NCBI GenBank assembly: GCA_945873105.1
Contig: CAMCBW010000003.1
Span: 112,829 to 176,828, forward strand
Length of the DNA: 64,000 nucleotides
Source: Tangfeifania diversioriginum
GTDB lineage: Bacteria > Bacteroidota > Bacteroidia > Bacteroidales > Prolixibacteraceae
Direction of reading: 5' to 3'
The notes under the pieces were generated by a model, which worked only from the letters and a program-made list of their open reading frames with translations, was not told the DNA's origin and made no database searches. Positions 18,574 through 25,710 of this stretch are shown here, in pieces. Position 1 is the stretch's first letter; every line of letters starts with the position of its first letter. A program made the translations under genes and the position numbers.

Positions 18574-19161
18574 ATGAAGAAATTTGAAATTAAAGGTACT
18601 GCGCGTCAGGCCCTTGGAAAAAAAGACACCAGGACCCTGAGAGCTCAGGACTTAGTACCATGCGTACTTTACGGTGGAGATGCACCGGTGCACTTCTATG
18701 CACCAGAGAGTGATTTCCGCAAGATTGTCTACACCCCAAAAGTGTACCAGGCAGAGTTGGACATTGACGGAAAAATCTACAATGCTTTCATGCAGGAGTT
18801 GCAGTTTCATCCGGTTACTGACAAGCTTTTGCACATCGACTTCCTCCAGATCCGTGACAAGAAGGCGGTAAAAATTGATCTCCCTGTTCGTTTGGATGGT
18901 TATGCAAAGGGTATCCAGCAAGGGGGCCGTTTGAAAGCCAACCTTCGCACCCTGAAGGTAAAAGGCGTTTTCAAAAATCTACCGGATGAAATCGTGATCG
19001 ATGTTACCAATCTTGGTATCTCAGAGAGCATTCGCGTAAGCGACATCAAAGTAGACGGATTTGAGATCATGAACAACAAATCTGTTCCAGTTGCAACGGT
19101 TGTCGTAACCCGTGCTGCCCGTGCAGCCATGAACGCTCCCGCAGCTTCAGGGAAAAAATAA
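18574..19161 (+). CDS. rplY: 50S ribosomal protein L25/general stress protein Ctc
   Basis: This 195-residue protein binds 5S rRNA. The N-terminal L25 domain (RQALGKKDTRTLRAQDLVPC, then LLHIDFLQI) is followed by the TL5/CTC C-terminal beta domain (about residues 95-180, LPVRLDGYAKGIQQGG), so it is the long two-domain form. The Ala/Lys-rich tail is common. It is followed by pth, a pairing (ctc-pth) seen in many bacteria and consistent with joint translation-related transcription. Confidence 0.95.
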   Translation: MKKFEIKGTARQALGKKDTRTLRAQDLVPCVLYGGDAPVHFYAPESDFRKIVYTPKVYQAELDIDGKIYNAFMQELQFHPVTDKLLHIDFLQIRDKKAVKIDLPVRLDGYAKGIQQGGRLKANLRTLKVKGVFKNLPDEIVIDVTNLGISESIRVSDIKVDGFEIMNNKSVPVATVVVTRAARAAMNAPAASGKK

Positions 19162-19252
19162 GAAAAGTTGAAAGTTGAGAACTGAGAGATGAAAGTTGAG
19201 CGTAAAAAAATAACTCATAACTCGTTTCTTATGTCTACTAATTCATAAAGAG

Positions 19253-19819
19253 TTGAAGTACCTGATCGTTGGCCTGGGGAACATCGGAACTGAGTACGAC
19301 AATACCCGTCACAACATAGGATTTACGATATTGGATGCCTTGGCTAAGGCATCCAATATCTCTTTTAGCGACAAGCGTTACGGCTATATCGCCGAGATGA
19401 AACATGCCTCCCGAACGCTTATCTTGCTTAAGCCCAACACCTTCATGAATTTAAGTGGAAGGTCTGTGCATTACTGGATGCAAAAAGAGAATATTCCGGT
19501 AGAAAATGTATTGATTCTGGTGGATGACCTGGCACTGCCCATCGGCAAAATCCGGGTACGTTCCAAGGGGGGAGATGCAGGTCACAACGGACTCAAAAGC
19601 ATCCAGCAAATCATCTGTACCAACGAATACAGCAGGCTGAGGTTTGGTATTGGCGACGATTTTCCGCGCGGCCGGCAGATAGAGCATGTACTTGGCAAGT
19701 GGAGCCGCGAAGAGGAGGAGATCGTCAACAGCAAGCTTGAAAAATGCTTCGAAATCATCAAATCCTTTGCCACCATCGGTATTGAGCTAACAATGACCAA
19801 GTTCAACAAAGGGGCTTAA
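19253..19819 (+). CDS. pth: Peptidyl-tRNA hydrolase (TTG start)
   Basis: This 188-residue enzyme releases tRNA from peptidyl-tRNA that has dropped off ribosomes. Family motifs are clear: [18 protein letters not shown] with the catalytic His, [12 protein letters not shown], and [17 protein letters not shown] followed by [10 protein letters not shown]. The start is TTG at 19253 ([10 protein letters not shown]): no ATG exists in this frame between the upstream stop (19211-19213) and the first conserved residues, and an ATG at 19231 is out of frame and ends after five codons. The TTG start may lower expression. Confidence 0.93.
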   Translation: MKYLIVGLGNIGTEYDNTRHNIGFTILDALAKASNISFSDKRYGYIAEMKHASRTLILLKPNTFMNLSGRSVHYWMQKENIPVENVLILVDDLALPIGKIRVRSKGGDAGHNGLKSIQQIICTNEYSRLRFGIGDDFPRGRQIEHVLGKWSREEEEIVNSKLEKCFEIIKSFATIGIELTMTKFNKGA

Positions 19820-19830
19820 AGCAAATTTCA

Positions 19831-19851
19831 ATTTTCGATTTTGGATTTTCG
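19831..19851. repeat. Single arm of the ATTTTCGATTTTGG repeat family
   Basis: These 21 bases are identical to the left arm of the inverted repeat at 20534-20664. They lie just after pth, 0.7 kb away from that element. Confidence 0.6.
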
Positions 19852-19954
19852 ATTAAACCCCTCCTAACCACCAATTACACAAATTACACGAATGATACAA
19901 ATGAAAGCCTAACAATCAGTCTTTTATTCTCAATTAACCAGCAACTATATCACT

Positions 19955-20150
19955 CTTCCCCGTTTCTCCGTTTCTCTGTTTCTCCGTCTCACTGTTTCAA
20001 TACTCAGAAATCCCATTCTCTCAGTCCCTAAGTCCCTCAGTCTCTCAGTCATTTAGGTCAATTCCGTCATCCCAGTCTCTCCGTCCCCTAGTCTCCCAGT
20101 CCCTAAGTCTATTAGTCCTTCAGTCATATCCGTCACTCCTCACCACTCCG
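19955..20150 (+). repeat. Dispersed intergenic repeat, copy C
   Basis: The block has the same orientation as copy A and shares CCGTTTCTCCGTTTC (with copy B), TCCCATTCTC, AGTCCCTAAGTCCC and CCGTCTCTCCGTC-type units, ending near the stop of the S4 protein gene. With the 21-base arm at 19831, it accounts for most of the 320-base gene-free stretch 19820-20139. No open frame is present. Confidence 0.65.
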
Positions 20151-20517
20151 TCACCCGCCCAATATCCCTCCGATCCTTCTTCGTTGGCCGGCCGGCACCA
20201 CGGTCACGCGTAAAAAGTGACCCGGTATAGCTGACATCCAATTTGCGCAACTCCTCTTCCGGGGTAAGGTCCTCCAGGTATAGCGGAACCAGCTTGGCCC
20301 CCACCCTTTTGCCCAGCAATTCCAGAATCCGGTAAGTGTAAGTAACGGGATTCTTCCTTACCAGGATGGTCTCACCAACTTTTGCCACCCTGGAAGGTTT
20401 AACGGCAACATTCCCGATAGTGACCCTTCCCTTTTTACACTCCTCGGTGGCCAGGCTGCGCGTGGCATAGATTCTCACGGACCAGAGATATTTGTCAATA
20501 CGAATTGGTTCATCCAT
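20140..20517 (-). CDS. S4-domain RNA-binding protein (Hsp15-like)
   Basis: This 125-residue protein begins with the S4 RNA-binding fold: IRIDKYLWSVRIYATRSLA, then KKGRVTIGNVAVKPSR, then KVGETILVRK. It ends in a basic tail (GRPTKKDRRDIGR). This arrangement matches the Hsp15/HslR type, which binds free 50S subunits carrying nascent chains; that role is known from E. coli and transferred by similarity. It is monocistronic, with repeats on both sides. Confidence 0.85.
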   Translation of the reverse strand: MDEPIRIDKYLWSVRIYATRSLATEECKKGRVTIGNVAVKPSRVAKVGETILVRKNPVTYTYRILELLGKRVGAKLVPLYLEDLTPEEELRKLDVSYTGSLFTRDRGAGRPTKKDRRDIGRVTEW

Positions 20518-20533
20518 GCAACAAAGGTAAGAA

Positions 20534-20664
20534 ATTTTCGATTTTGGATTTTCGATTTTCGATTGCGCCGCAAAGAGGCTTTGTCAATAAGTGATCCTGA
20601 AGCATTTGAGGTTCTAATTTTGATGGTTGCGGTATTCCAAAAGCGAAAATCCAAAATCGAAAAT
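20534..20664. repeat. Intergenic inverted repeat with 21-bp perfect arms (TTTCGATTTTGG family)
   Basis: Arms 20534-20554 and 20644-20664 are exact reverse complements (ATTTTCGATTTTGGATTTTC and complement), separated by 89 bases. One arm is repeated exactly at 19831-19851. It lies between the divergent S4 gene and the nucleotidase genes. Confidence 0.75.
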
Positions 20665-20758
20665 AAATATGGGGTTAGAATTGGCTTAAACTATTTCCGT
20701 TTTTTGCTGTCAATGTTTTATTAAATTTAGCCAATTATTCACAAGCTATTCGATAAAA

Positions 20759-21523
20759 ATGAGAATATACCGTTTTGGCATTGCCATACCACTCTTACTG
20801 GCTTTTCTGGCTTGTACCACCTACCGGATTGAGAAGTCTGAAACCGCCAACATCCGGCTCGATTCGCTGGTAACCGCACCATCCAGCGCTTCGGTGGAGG
20901 CCATCATCAAACCCTACCGGGATAAGGTCAACGCCGACATGACCGAGGTGCTCTGCATCTCTTCAGAGGCCATGTACGGTGGGCGGCCTGAAAGTCCACT
21001 GACCAATTATTGTGCAGATCTGACACTGGAAGAGGCCAACAGATTTTGTACAGCCAAACATCCGGAAATTAAGATGGATGTCTCTATGATCAACCGCGGA
21101 GGATTACGCATCCCGCTGCCAAAGGGGGAGATCAAGACCATGACCATGTTTGAGCTGATGCCGTTCGAAAATGAAATTGTATTCCTAAAGCTAAAGGGTG
21201 AAGTGATGCTTGAGTTCATCAACCACCTGGCGGCACGCGGCGGAGAGGGAGTAGGTGGATTGCGCTTCGGAATCAAGGAGAACAAAGCCATTCAGCCGGA
21301 AATTGGCGGAAAACCACTCGACACAACCCGCAGCTACTGGCTGGTTACCAGTGACTACATCGCCAATGGTGGTGATGGCAGCGAAATTTTATCCAAATCT
21401 TCGGAGCGGATAGATACCGGAATCAAGGCCAGGGATATGTTCATCCAGTATTTCAAAAGAATGGGGAAAGAGGGAAAAACAGTAACAGCAAAAACAGACG
21501 GGAGGATTTACGATGCAAAATAG
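20759..21523 (+). CDS. 5'-nucleotidase C-terminal (substrate-binding) domain lipoprotein
   Basis: This 254-residue protein has a lipoprotein signal (LLLAFLAC, Cys at residue 19). The rest matches the C-terminal domain of UshA-type 5'-nucleotidases: SPLTNYCADLTLEEAN, MINRGGLRIPLPKGEI, MFELMPFENEIVFLKLKG and YWLVTSDYIANGGDG. That domain binds the nucleotide base; the metal-dependent catalytic domain is encoded by the next gene, whose ATG overlaps this gene by 11 bases. The two products probably work together outside the inner membrane. Confidence 0.88.
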   Translation: MRIYRFGIAIPLLLAFLACTTYRIEKSETANIRLDSLVTAPSSASVEAIIKPYRDKVNADMTEVLCISSEAMYGGRPESPLTNYCADLTLEEANRFCTAKHPEIKMDVSMINRGGLRIPLPKGEIKTMTMFELMPFENEIVFLKLKGEVMLEFINHLAARGGEGVGGLRFGIKENKAIQPEIGGKPLDTTRSYWLVTSDYIANGGDGSEILSKSSERIDTGIKARDMFIQYFKRMGKEGKTVTAKTDGRIYDAK

Positions 21524-22430
21524 AAGAACTTTTATAAGAAGTCTTGGCGCAGGAACATTGGGTGCTTTTGTACTGAACAGCCCCATGCAGGCTTTTGCCA
21601 AAAGTGAGTTGATTCAACTCACCATCCTCCACACCAATGATTTTCATTCGCACATTGATCCATTTCCCAAAGATGCTCCCCGGAATGCAGGTGAAGGGGG
21701 CATGGCGAAAAGGGCAGCCATGATAGATCAGATCAGAAAAGAACAAAAAAACGTATTGGTTTTTGATGCAGGGGATATCTTTCAGGGCACACCCTATTTC
21801 AACTATTACAAGGGTGAACTGGAGTTGAAACTGATGACCGAAATGGGGTACGATGCAGCTGCCATAGGCAACCATGACCTTGACAACGGACTGGAAGGAC
21901 TCGACGCACAGCTCAAAAATGCAGGTTTCCCCTTCATAAACAGCAATTACGACTTCACTGAAACCATCCTGGAAGGCAAAATACTTCCTTACAAAATATT
22001 CAAAAAACAGGGAATCACGATCGGCGTATATGGCCTCGGCATCGAATTGGATGGCTTGGTAAGCAAGGCCAATTATGGCAAAACTAAATACCTGGACCCG
22101 CTTGAACAGGCCCTGAGAATGGAAAAATTTCTAAGGGAAGAGAAGAAGACAGATTTGATTGTGTGTCTTTCGCACCTTGGCTACGCATACAAGGAGGATA
22201 AGATCAGTGATGTAAAGATTGCGGCTGAGACTTTCCACACAGACCTGGTCATTGGAGGCCACACGCACACCTTCCTGAAGAAACCGGAGCTTATCACCAA
22301 CAAATCCGGACAGCAGGTACTTGTTAACCAGGTTGGATTTGGCGGGTTGATCCTGGGAAGAATCGATTATTTTTTCGAAAAGGAGGGAAAGAAGCATACC
22401 AGGAATAACGACAACCTCTCCATCAAATGA
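21513..22430 (+). CDS. 5'-nucleotidase-type metallophosphoesterase (catalytic domain)
   Basis: This 305-residue protein carries all calcineurin-like metallophosphoesterase motifs: TILHTNDFHSHIDPF (D-x-H), FDAGDIFQGTP (G-D), AAIGNHDLDNG (G-N-H-D), LSHLGY, and DLVIGGHTHTF (G-H-x-H). The N-terminus (NRRTFIRSLGAGTLGAFVL) looks like a Tat signal, implying export folded with metal bound. It lacks the C-terminal nucleotidase domain, which is supplied by the overlapping upstream gene. Substrates are probably periplasmic nucleotides. No terminator is evident; a 417-base gene-free region follows. Confidence 0.9.
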   Translation: MQNRRTFIRSLGAGTLGAFVLNSPMQAFAKSELIQLTILHTNDFHSHIDPFPKDAPRNAGEGGMAKRAAMIDQIRKEQKNVLVFDAGDIFQGTPYFNYYKGELELKLMTEMGYDAAAIGNHDLDNGLEGLDAQLKNAGFPFINSNYDFTETILEGKILPYKIFKKQGITIGVYGLGIELDGLVSKANYGKTKYLDPLEQALRMEKFLREEKKTDLIVCLSHLGYAYKEDKISDVKIAAETFHTDLVIGGHTHTFLKKPELITNKSGQQVLVNQVGFGGLILGRIDYFFEKEGKKHTRNNDNLSIK

Positions 22431-22516
22431 GTTTGCTTGGTGCAGGGAGCATGGTGCATGGAGAAACACTTCAATCACGACTATGCTAATGTCCTATGCT
22501 TTTGGGCACAAAAAAA

Positions 22517-22691
22517 CCGCATTAATTCGAATTGTGTAAAACCCCGAATATACAGGATTTGAGTGCCTGCCTGATCAGACTTCCAATGGCAGCACCGCTG
22601 CTCCCCGAAGGGATAAGGCCTGTCTTAGCGGACATAAGCTTTCTCGGAATGCTTGAAATGTTGAGTTTACCAACTAAATGAATTAATGCGG
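22517..22691. repeat. 175-bp segment bounded by 12-bp inverted repeats
   Basis: CCGCATTAATTC (22517-22528) and GAATTAATGCGG (22680-22691) are exact inverted repeats bounding a segment with no credible open frame. This lies in the gene-free stretch 22431-22847. The rest of that stretch holds a GGTGCAGGGAGCATGG-type simple repeat near 22440 and the tRNA promoter. It could be a miniature element or a structured transcript; nothing decides between these. Confidence 0.4.
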
Positions 22692-22800
22692 ATATATCGT
22701 GTGTGAAAGAACGTCTGATTGTTGAATCAAATTTACATTACTTATCTTGTTCCAACAAGGAATTGACGATATTTATTCCAACAATATTTTCACCTAAAAT

Positions 22801-22831
22801 TTTGCTCAACTAAAAATGATTTTTACATTTG
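22801..22831 (+). promoter_or_regulatory. Full Bacteroidota promoter of tRNA-Ser
   Basis: The -33 TTTG (22801-22804) and -7 TACATTTG (22824-22831) are separated by exactly 19 bases. This fits the consensus TTTG-N19-21-TAnnTTTG, and the tRNA starts 17 bases after the -7 element. Confidence 0.8.
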
Positions 22832-22847
22832 CACCACTCAATTCAAA

Positions 22848-22934
22848 GGAGAGATGGGTGAGTGGCTGATACCAGCAGTTTGCTAAACTGCCGTACGGGA
22901 AACTGTACCGGGTGTTCGAATCCCCCTCTCTCCG
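22848..22934 (+). tRNA. tRNA-Ser (anticodon GCU)
   Basis: The 87-base cloverleaf has acceptor stem GGAGAGA/TCTCTCC, discriminator G, anticodon arm GCAGT-TTGCTAA-ACTGC with anticodon GCT (reads AGC/AGU), a long class II variable arm (about CGTACGGGAAACTGTACCG) and a T loop TTCGAAT. CCA is not encoded. One T-C mismatch appears in the T stem. It is the last host gene before the prophage, whose genes begin about 190 bases downstream. Confidence 0.95.
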
Positions 22935-22967
22935 CAATCACCAGTGTTTATCAGTGGATTGCAAAAT

Positions 22968-23014
22968 AAAGGGACTAAAAACAGGACTATTCTGGCTTTG
23001 GTCCCTTTTTTTTT
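22968..23014 (+). terminator. Intrinsic terminator downstream of tRNA-Ser
   Basis: AAAGGGAC (22968-22975) pairs with GTCCCTTT (23001-23008), and the T-run continues to 23014. The loop contains a small CAGGA/TCTGG-type hairpin. It lies 34 bases after the tRNA. Confidence 0.7.
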
Positions 23015-23076
23015 GCCCCTTTTTTTATCTCAATTTTGGGAAAATTGGTCATATTTTGGTTGCCTATATTCTAAAG

Positions 23077-23105
23077 AATTCCCCATCTGCAGCAGATGGG
23101 GAATT
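23077..23105. terminator. 29-bp inverted repeat, probable terminator of the leftward late operon
   Basis: AATTCCCCATCTGC, one spacer base, and the exact reverse complement form a 14-bp stem with essentially no loop. It lies 24 bases past the stop of the last phage late gene and faces the tRNA terminator. No strong T-run follows on the minus strand, so it could also be a phage-end or integration-related site. Confidence 0.45.
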
Positions 23106-23128
23106 ACCAAAACAAACTTAAACTATAA

Positions 23129-23647
23129 CTAATTGAACCATCCTAAAAACGTCTTAACTCTCGCGAAATATCGGTATACCAAAAATCCCAAAACCGCAAT
23201 CACGAGAATAGCAAGTGTGTAAAAGAAATTTATCCCATCTATCGGCTTAGACTTCTCGACCACCTTTGTCTCCTCCTTTGCTTGTCCGTGTAATTTGCTT
23301 TGATCCTTATGCGAAGATTCGTCCTTTTCTGAAATGGCAATATCGGTCTTAACATCGTTCTTTTTGCTCTTCGTCGTTGTAGTTTTAGTTTCTGATTTTA
23401 TTGGAGGTTTTCCAGTGTCCTTGTTAACCGGCTTATCAGTGTCATAAGTAGTCGTTTCGGTTGTTGTTTCTAAATCACTGTTGCTTTGATCCACGACGGT
23501 CTTATTCACCTCGGTTTGATTTTTTTTGAGATCAGTAATCTCATTTCTTTGAGTTACCTTCTCATCTATCAGTGACCGTGTGGTAGTCTTCTTTGCCGTG
23601 CAGGAAAGAAGTAGGATAATTACCAGGATGGATATAATGTTTTTCAT
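23129..23647 (-). CDS. Candidate unimolecular spanin (lipoprotein with C-terminal TM)
   Basis: Starting at ATG 23647, the protein has 172 residues. It begins with a lipoprotein signal (MKNIISILVIILLLSC, Cys16), has a long Lys/Thr/Glu-rich periplasmic linker with no globular signature, and ends with one membrane segment (FFYTLAILVIAVLGFLVYRY) and a short basic tail. A lipid-anchored N-terminus plus a C-terminal inner-membrane anchor is the definition of a u-spanin (T1 gp11 type), which links and fuses the two membranes at lysis. It is the last gene of the late operon, close to the endolysin, which supports a lysis role. The longer frame to 23674 would need a TTG start. Confidence 0.65.
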   Translation of the reverse strand: MKNIISILVIILLLSCTAKKTTTRSLIDEKVTQRNEITDLKKNQTEVNKTVVDQSNSDLETTTETTTYDTDKPVNKDTGKPPIKSETKTTTTKSKKNDVKTDIAISEKDESSHKDQSKLHGQAKEETKVVEKSKPIDGINFFYTLAILVIAVLGFLVYRYFARVKTFLGWFN

Positions 23648-23657
23648 GTTGTTGGTA

Positions 23658-23789
23658 TTAATTTTCGTCGTCAATATTGGGGCATTCTAAGTAGCATAGC
23701 CCTCTGTACAGAATACATAGCTCACAATGAGAATCGTTTGCTGCATCTTCAAGAGTCTTTTCCACGGGGTTAGATTTCAGGTAGTTCAA
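23658..23789 (-). CDS. Small Cys-rich phage protein (43 aa, TTG or GTG start)
   Basis: The frame has a TTG start at 23789 or GTG at 23765 and ends 10 bases before the spanin candidate. It encodes a segment HCELCILYRGLCYLEC, that is, C-x2-C-x6-C-x3-C, which could bind zinc. It fills the otherwise empty space between the DUF6527-like gene and the spanin gene, with the tight packing seen throughout this operon. The unusual start and small size keep confidence low; function is unknown. Confidence 0.4.
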   Translation of the reverse strand: MNYLKSNPVEKTLEDAANDSHCELCILYRGLCYLECPNIDDEN

Positions 23790-24114
23790 CGGTTTGACCC
23801 GCAAGTGAATGGTGGCAGTCAGTTAAAAACTCAATCTTTCCATCAGTTATATATGAATGACAACGATCAGACTCAATATCATGTTGTCTTGTAACACTAT
23901 TAAACAGATATATCCTTACCAAAACAGATGCTCTAATTGTCGGATTATCAAAATCGCCATTGAATGTCCATATATGATCCGCAGGGAGGTCGGGAATGTA
24001 TAATTTAGTTTCTAAATCATTTATAAAATGCTTGCAACCACATCCAGGGCACATGAATCCTAACTCATGATGATAGCCTCCATCAGCTTTTGTGTATCGC
24101 TTGATCTTTGCCAC
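23770..24114 (-). CDS. DUF6527-like phage protein with Cys cluster
   Basis: This 114-residue protein has CPGCGCKH (Cys22, 25, 27, His29) in the N-terminal third, then WTFNGDFDNPTIRASVLV and, near the C-terminus, CHSYITDGKIEFLTDCHHSL followed by LAGQTVELP. That order of motifs is characteristic of the DUF6527 family, frequent in tailed phages and sometimes mislabelled ammonia monooxygenase. Cys and His placement suggests a metal site. No function is established. It sits 1 base after the endolysin gene, inside the lysis block. Confidence 0.7.
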   Translation of the reverse strand: MAKIKRYTKADGGYHHELGFMCPGCGCKHFINDLETKLYIPDLPADHIWTFNGDFDNPTIRASVLVRIYLFNSVTRQHDIESDRCHSYITDGKIEFLTDCHHSLAGQTVELPEI

Positions 24115-24115
24115 T

Positions 24116-24931
24116 TTACTTGATATATCTGGTTATTGCATGAATCTTTGAAAACTCTCTTTTCTTCTTATAAACTCCATCGCCTTCACGGGAACCGCCG
24201 CCGTTCGTGTTGCCTTCAATAGTGATAATGTACCCTGACTTATCCATTTGGCAGTAAAACCCGACATGGCCAACCCTCTTCAGGTTTGGATAATAGAAGG
24301 TGACTACATCACCGGCCAATGGCTGTGCAGTGTGCTTTTTAGCCTTGTAGATAACATCATTGGCCTGTGCATAATCAGGTGACCATGCAGATTTAGGATT
24401 GGGAACACCGTATTGCTGGAGGTTATAGCTCACGAATGCAGCGCACCAGGGGGCAGGTACCTTCACCCCGACAGACTGTAGGTACCTGTCTACCATGTAA
24501 CCCTTATTTGGGGCTGTTTCCCGCACGTTTAACTGTGACTCAAGTGAATGTATCAGTTTACCCCTGATCTCATTGGTTTCCCCTCCCACAGATCTGCTGA
24601 CAAGGGCTACCACGATAACAAATACCAGAAAGATTCTGACAGCGTACTTTCGTTTTGTCTCTGAAGGTAAATCCTCAAAGTTGTGGTAAAAGTCCTCCCG
24701 GAGATAGTCGTACACCTGCGGGAACGAGATTCGCAAAGCCATCCACGCAAAGGCAAAACATACCACAACAGAAACCAGTCTGAAGTACATCGTTTCCATC
24801 TGACTGGATACGTCAAAAAATGCACTGTTGGGATAGGCTGTACTTAGAATCCAATTCAGCAAAAAGAATCCAATAATGAGAACCGGTATTACCACCAGTT
24901 CTTCTTTGTAGGTGTTTAAGAACTTTTTCAT
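24116..24931 (-). CDS. Membrane-anchored CHAP endolysin (possible holin-endolysin fusion)
   Basis: In this 271-residue protein three hydrophobic segments (residues about 13-30, 49-68, 97-113) precede a CHAP amidase/endopeptidase domain (about 120-271). The catalytic Cys163 lies in APWCAAFVSYN, His222 in RVGHVGFYC, and a supporting acidic/Asn pair in IEGNTN (239-243). CHAP enzymes cleave peptidoglycan peptides or the amide bond to muramic acid. Most phage endolysins lack three TM segments; here the membrane part may anchor the enzyme, deliver it or act as holin. The neighbours are a TM/coiled-coil protein upstream and the spanin candidate downstream. Confidence 0.8.
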   Translation of the reverse strand: MKKFLNTYKEELVVIPVLIIGFFLLNWILSTAYPNSAFFDVSSQMETMYFRLVSVVVCFAFAWMALRISFPQVYDYLREDFYHNFEDLPSETKRKYAVRIFLVFVIVVALVSRSVGGETNEIRGKLIHSLESQLNVRETAPNKGYMVDRYLQSVGVKVPAPWCAAFVSYNLQQYGVPNPKSAWSPDYAQANDVIYKAKKHTAQPLAGDVVTFYYPNLKRVGHVGFYCQMDKSGYIITIEGNTNGGGSREGDGVYKKKREFSKIHAITRYIK

Positions 24932-24936
24932 GATTA

Positions 24937-25212
24937 TTAGATTTTGGATACTATTTTATCAATTTTATCAAAGAGCTTACCATGGTCTTCGCGATTCTCT
25001 TTTCGCATTTGCTCATACCTGAAATTGTCATCATTCTTGTGCTGCTTCAGGTCATTTTCCATGTTCGTCAAACTGACCTTAATCTGTGCAAGCTCCGTTT
25101 GAGATTGTATCCAGACTTTAAGAATTCCAAGTACCAATCCGATTGTTGTAAGAACGGCGATCACAATTTCCCCGGTGCTCATGCCGTAAGCTGCGATGTT
25201 TGCTGTTGTCAT
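24937..25212 (-). CDS. Small TM plus coiled-coil protein, holin or lysis-accessory candidate
   Basis: This 91-residue protein has a short N-terminus, one membrane segment (residues about 13-33, GEIVIAVLTTIGLVLGILKV) and then a charged heptad-rich helix (residues 38-91). The layout is like XhlA-type lysis proteins but with the membrane segment first. It lies directly upstream of the endolysin gene (5-base gap) in the lysis block, which is the main reason for the call. A structural or anchoring role cannot be excluded. Confidence 0.5.
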   Translation of the reverse strand: MTTANIAAYGMSTGEIVIAVLTTIGLVLGILKVWIQSQTELAQIKVSLTNMENDLKQHKNDDNFRYEQMRKENREDHGKLFDKIDKIVSKI

Positions 25213-25221
25213 AATATTGCT

Positions 25222-25710
25222 TTATTGAAGTATTTCATTTGCCCTGCCTGAGCCAATCAACCCGAAAGCCTCAAGCCCCTGAATGCCTTCGGTGGTAAGT
25301 GGATCATTTGGGTCAATGTAGGTCGCAAGGTTGAATTTCATCATCCATAGTTCGATATCAGGGCTTGATTTAGCCGCCGCCAGTATGTTTTTGAACTCCG
25401 CTGAGGTAAATCTGTTGACAAACTCCAGTTTAGTCAGTCTCTTTGGAACGATGATCGGTTGAAGAGGGACCATTAGCATAATGATATTGTAAGTGAATTG
25501 CTGTTTTGCTTCATCAAAAAAGATTGGCGACAATTCTTGGGTAAAGGGATCGTATTCTGGGGTCACAACCTCAAAGAATCCTTCTGACTGGTGAACTGAT
25601 TCTGGCAGGGTTTCGAAGCCAGAGAGTACCAAACCCAACGTATCAGATTTGTATTGACTTGGAAGGGTTGGATAAAAGACAATTGTTCCGTTTTCGTTTC
25701 TTGCTTTCAT
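25222..25710 (-). CDS. Unrecognised phage protein between tail fibres and lysis genes
   Basis: The start is placed at ATG 25710 (MKARNENGTIVFYP) because it overlaps the upstream TGA as ATGA, the junction type seen at several places in this operon; a further ATG lies at 25722. The protein is about 162 residues, with no signal or TM. The first half is beta-rich; the second half includes RLTKLEFVNRFTSAEFKNIL and LATYIDPNDPLTTEGIQGLE. That second half resembles short phage proteins found after tail fibres, possibly a fibre chaperone. No function is assigned. Confidence 0.6.
   Translation of the reverse strand: MKARNENGTIVFYPTLPSQYKSDTLGLVLSGFETLPESVHQSEGFFEVVTPEYDPFTQELSPIFFDEAKQQFTYNIIMLMVPLQPIIVPKRLTKLEFVNRFTSAEFKNILAAAKSSPDIELWMMKFNLATYIDPNDPLTTEGIQGLEAFGLIGSGRANEILQ

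Noticed and set aside
22431..22516. GGTGCAGGGAGCATGG-type sequence as a small gene or tRNA fragment
   Set aside because: No open frame or cloverleaf; it is a short simple repeat.
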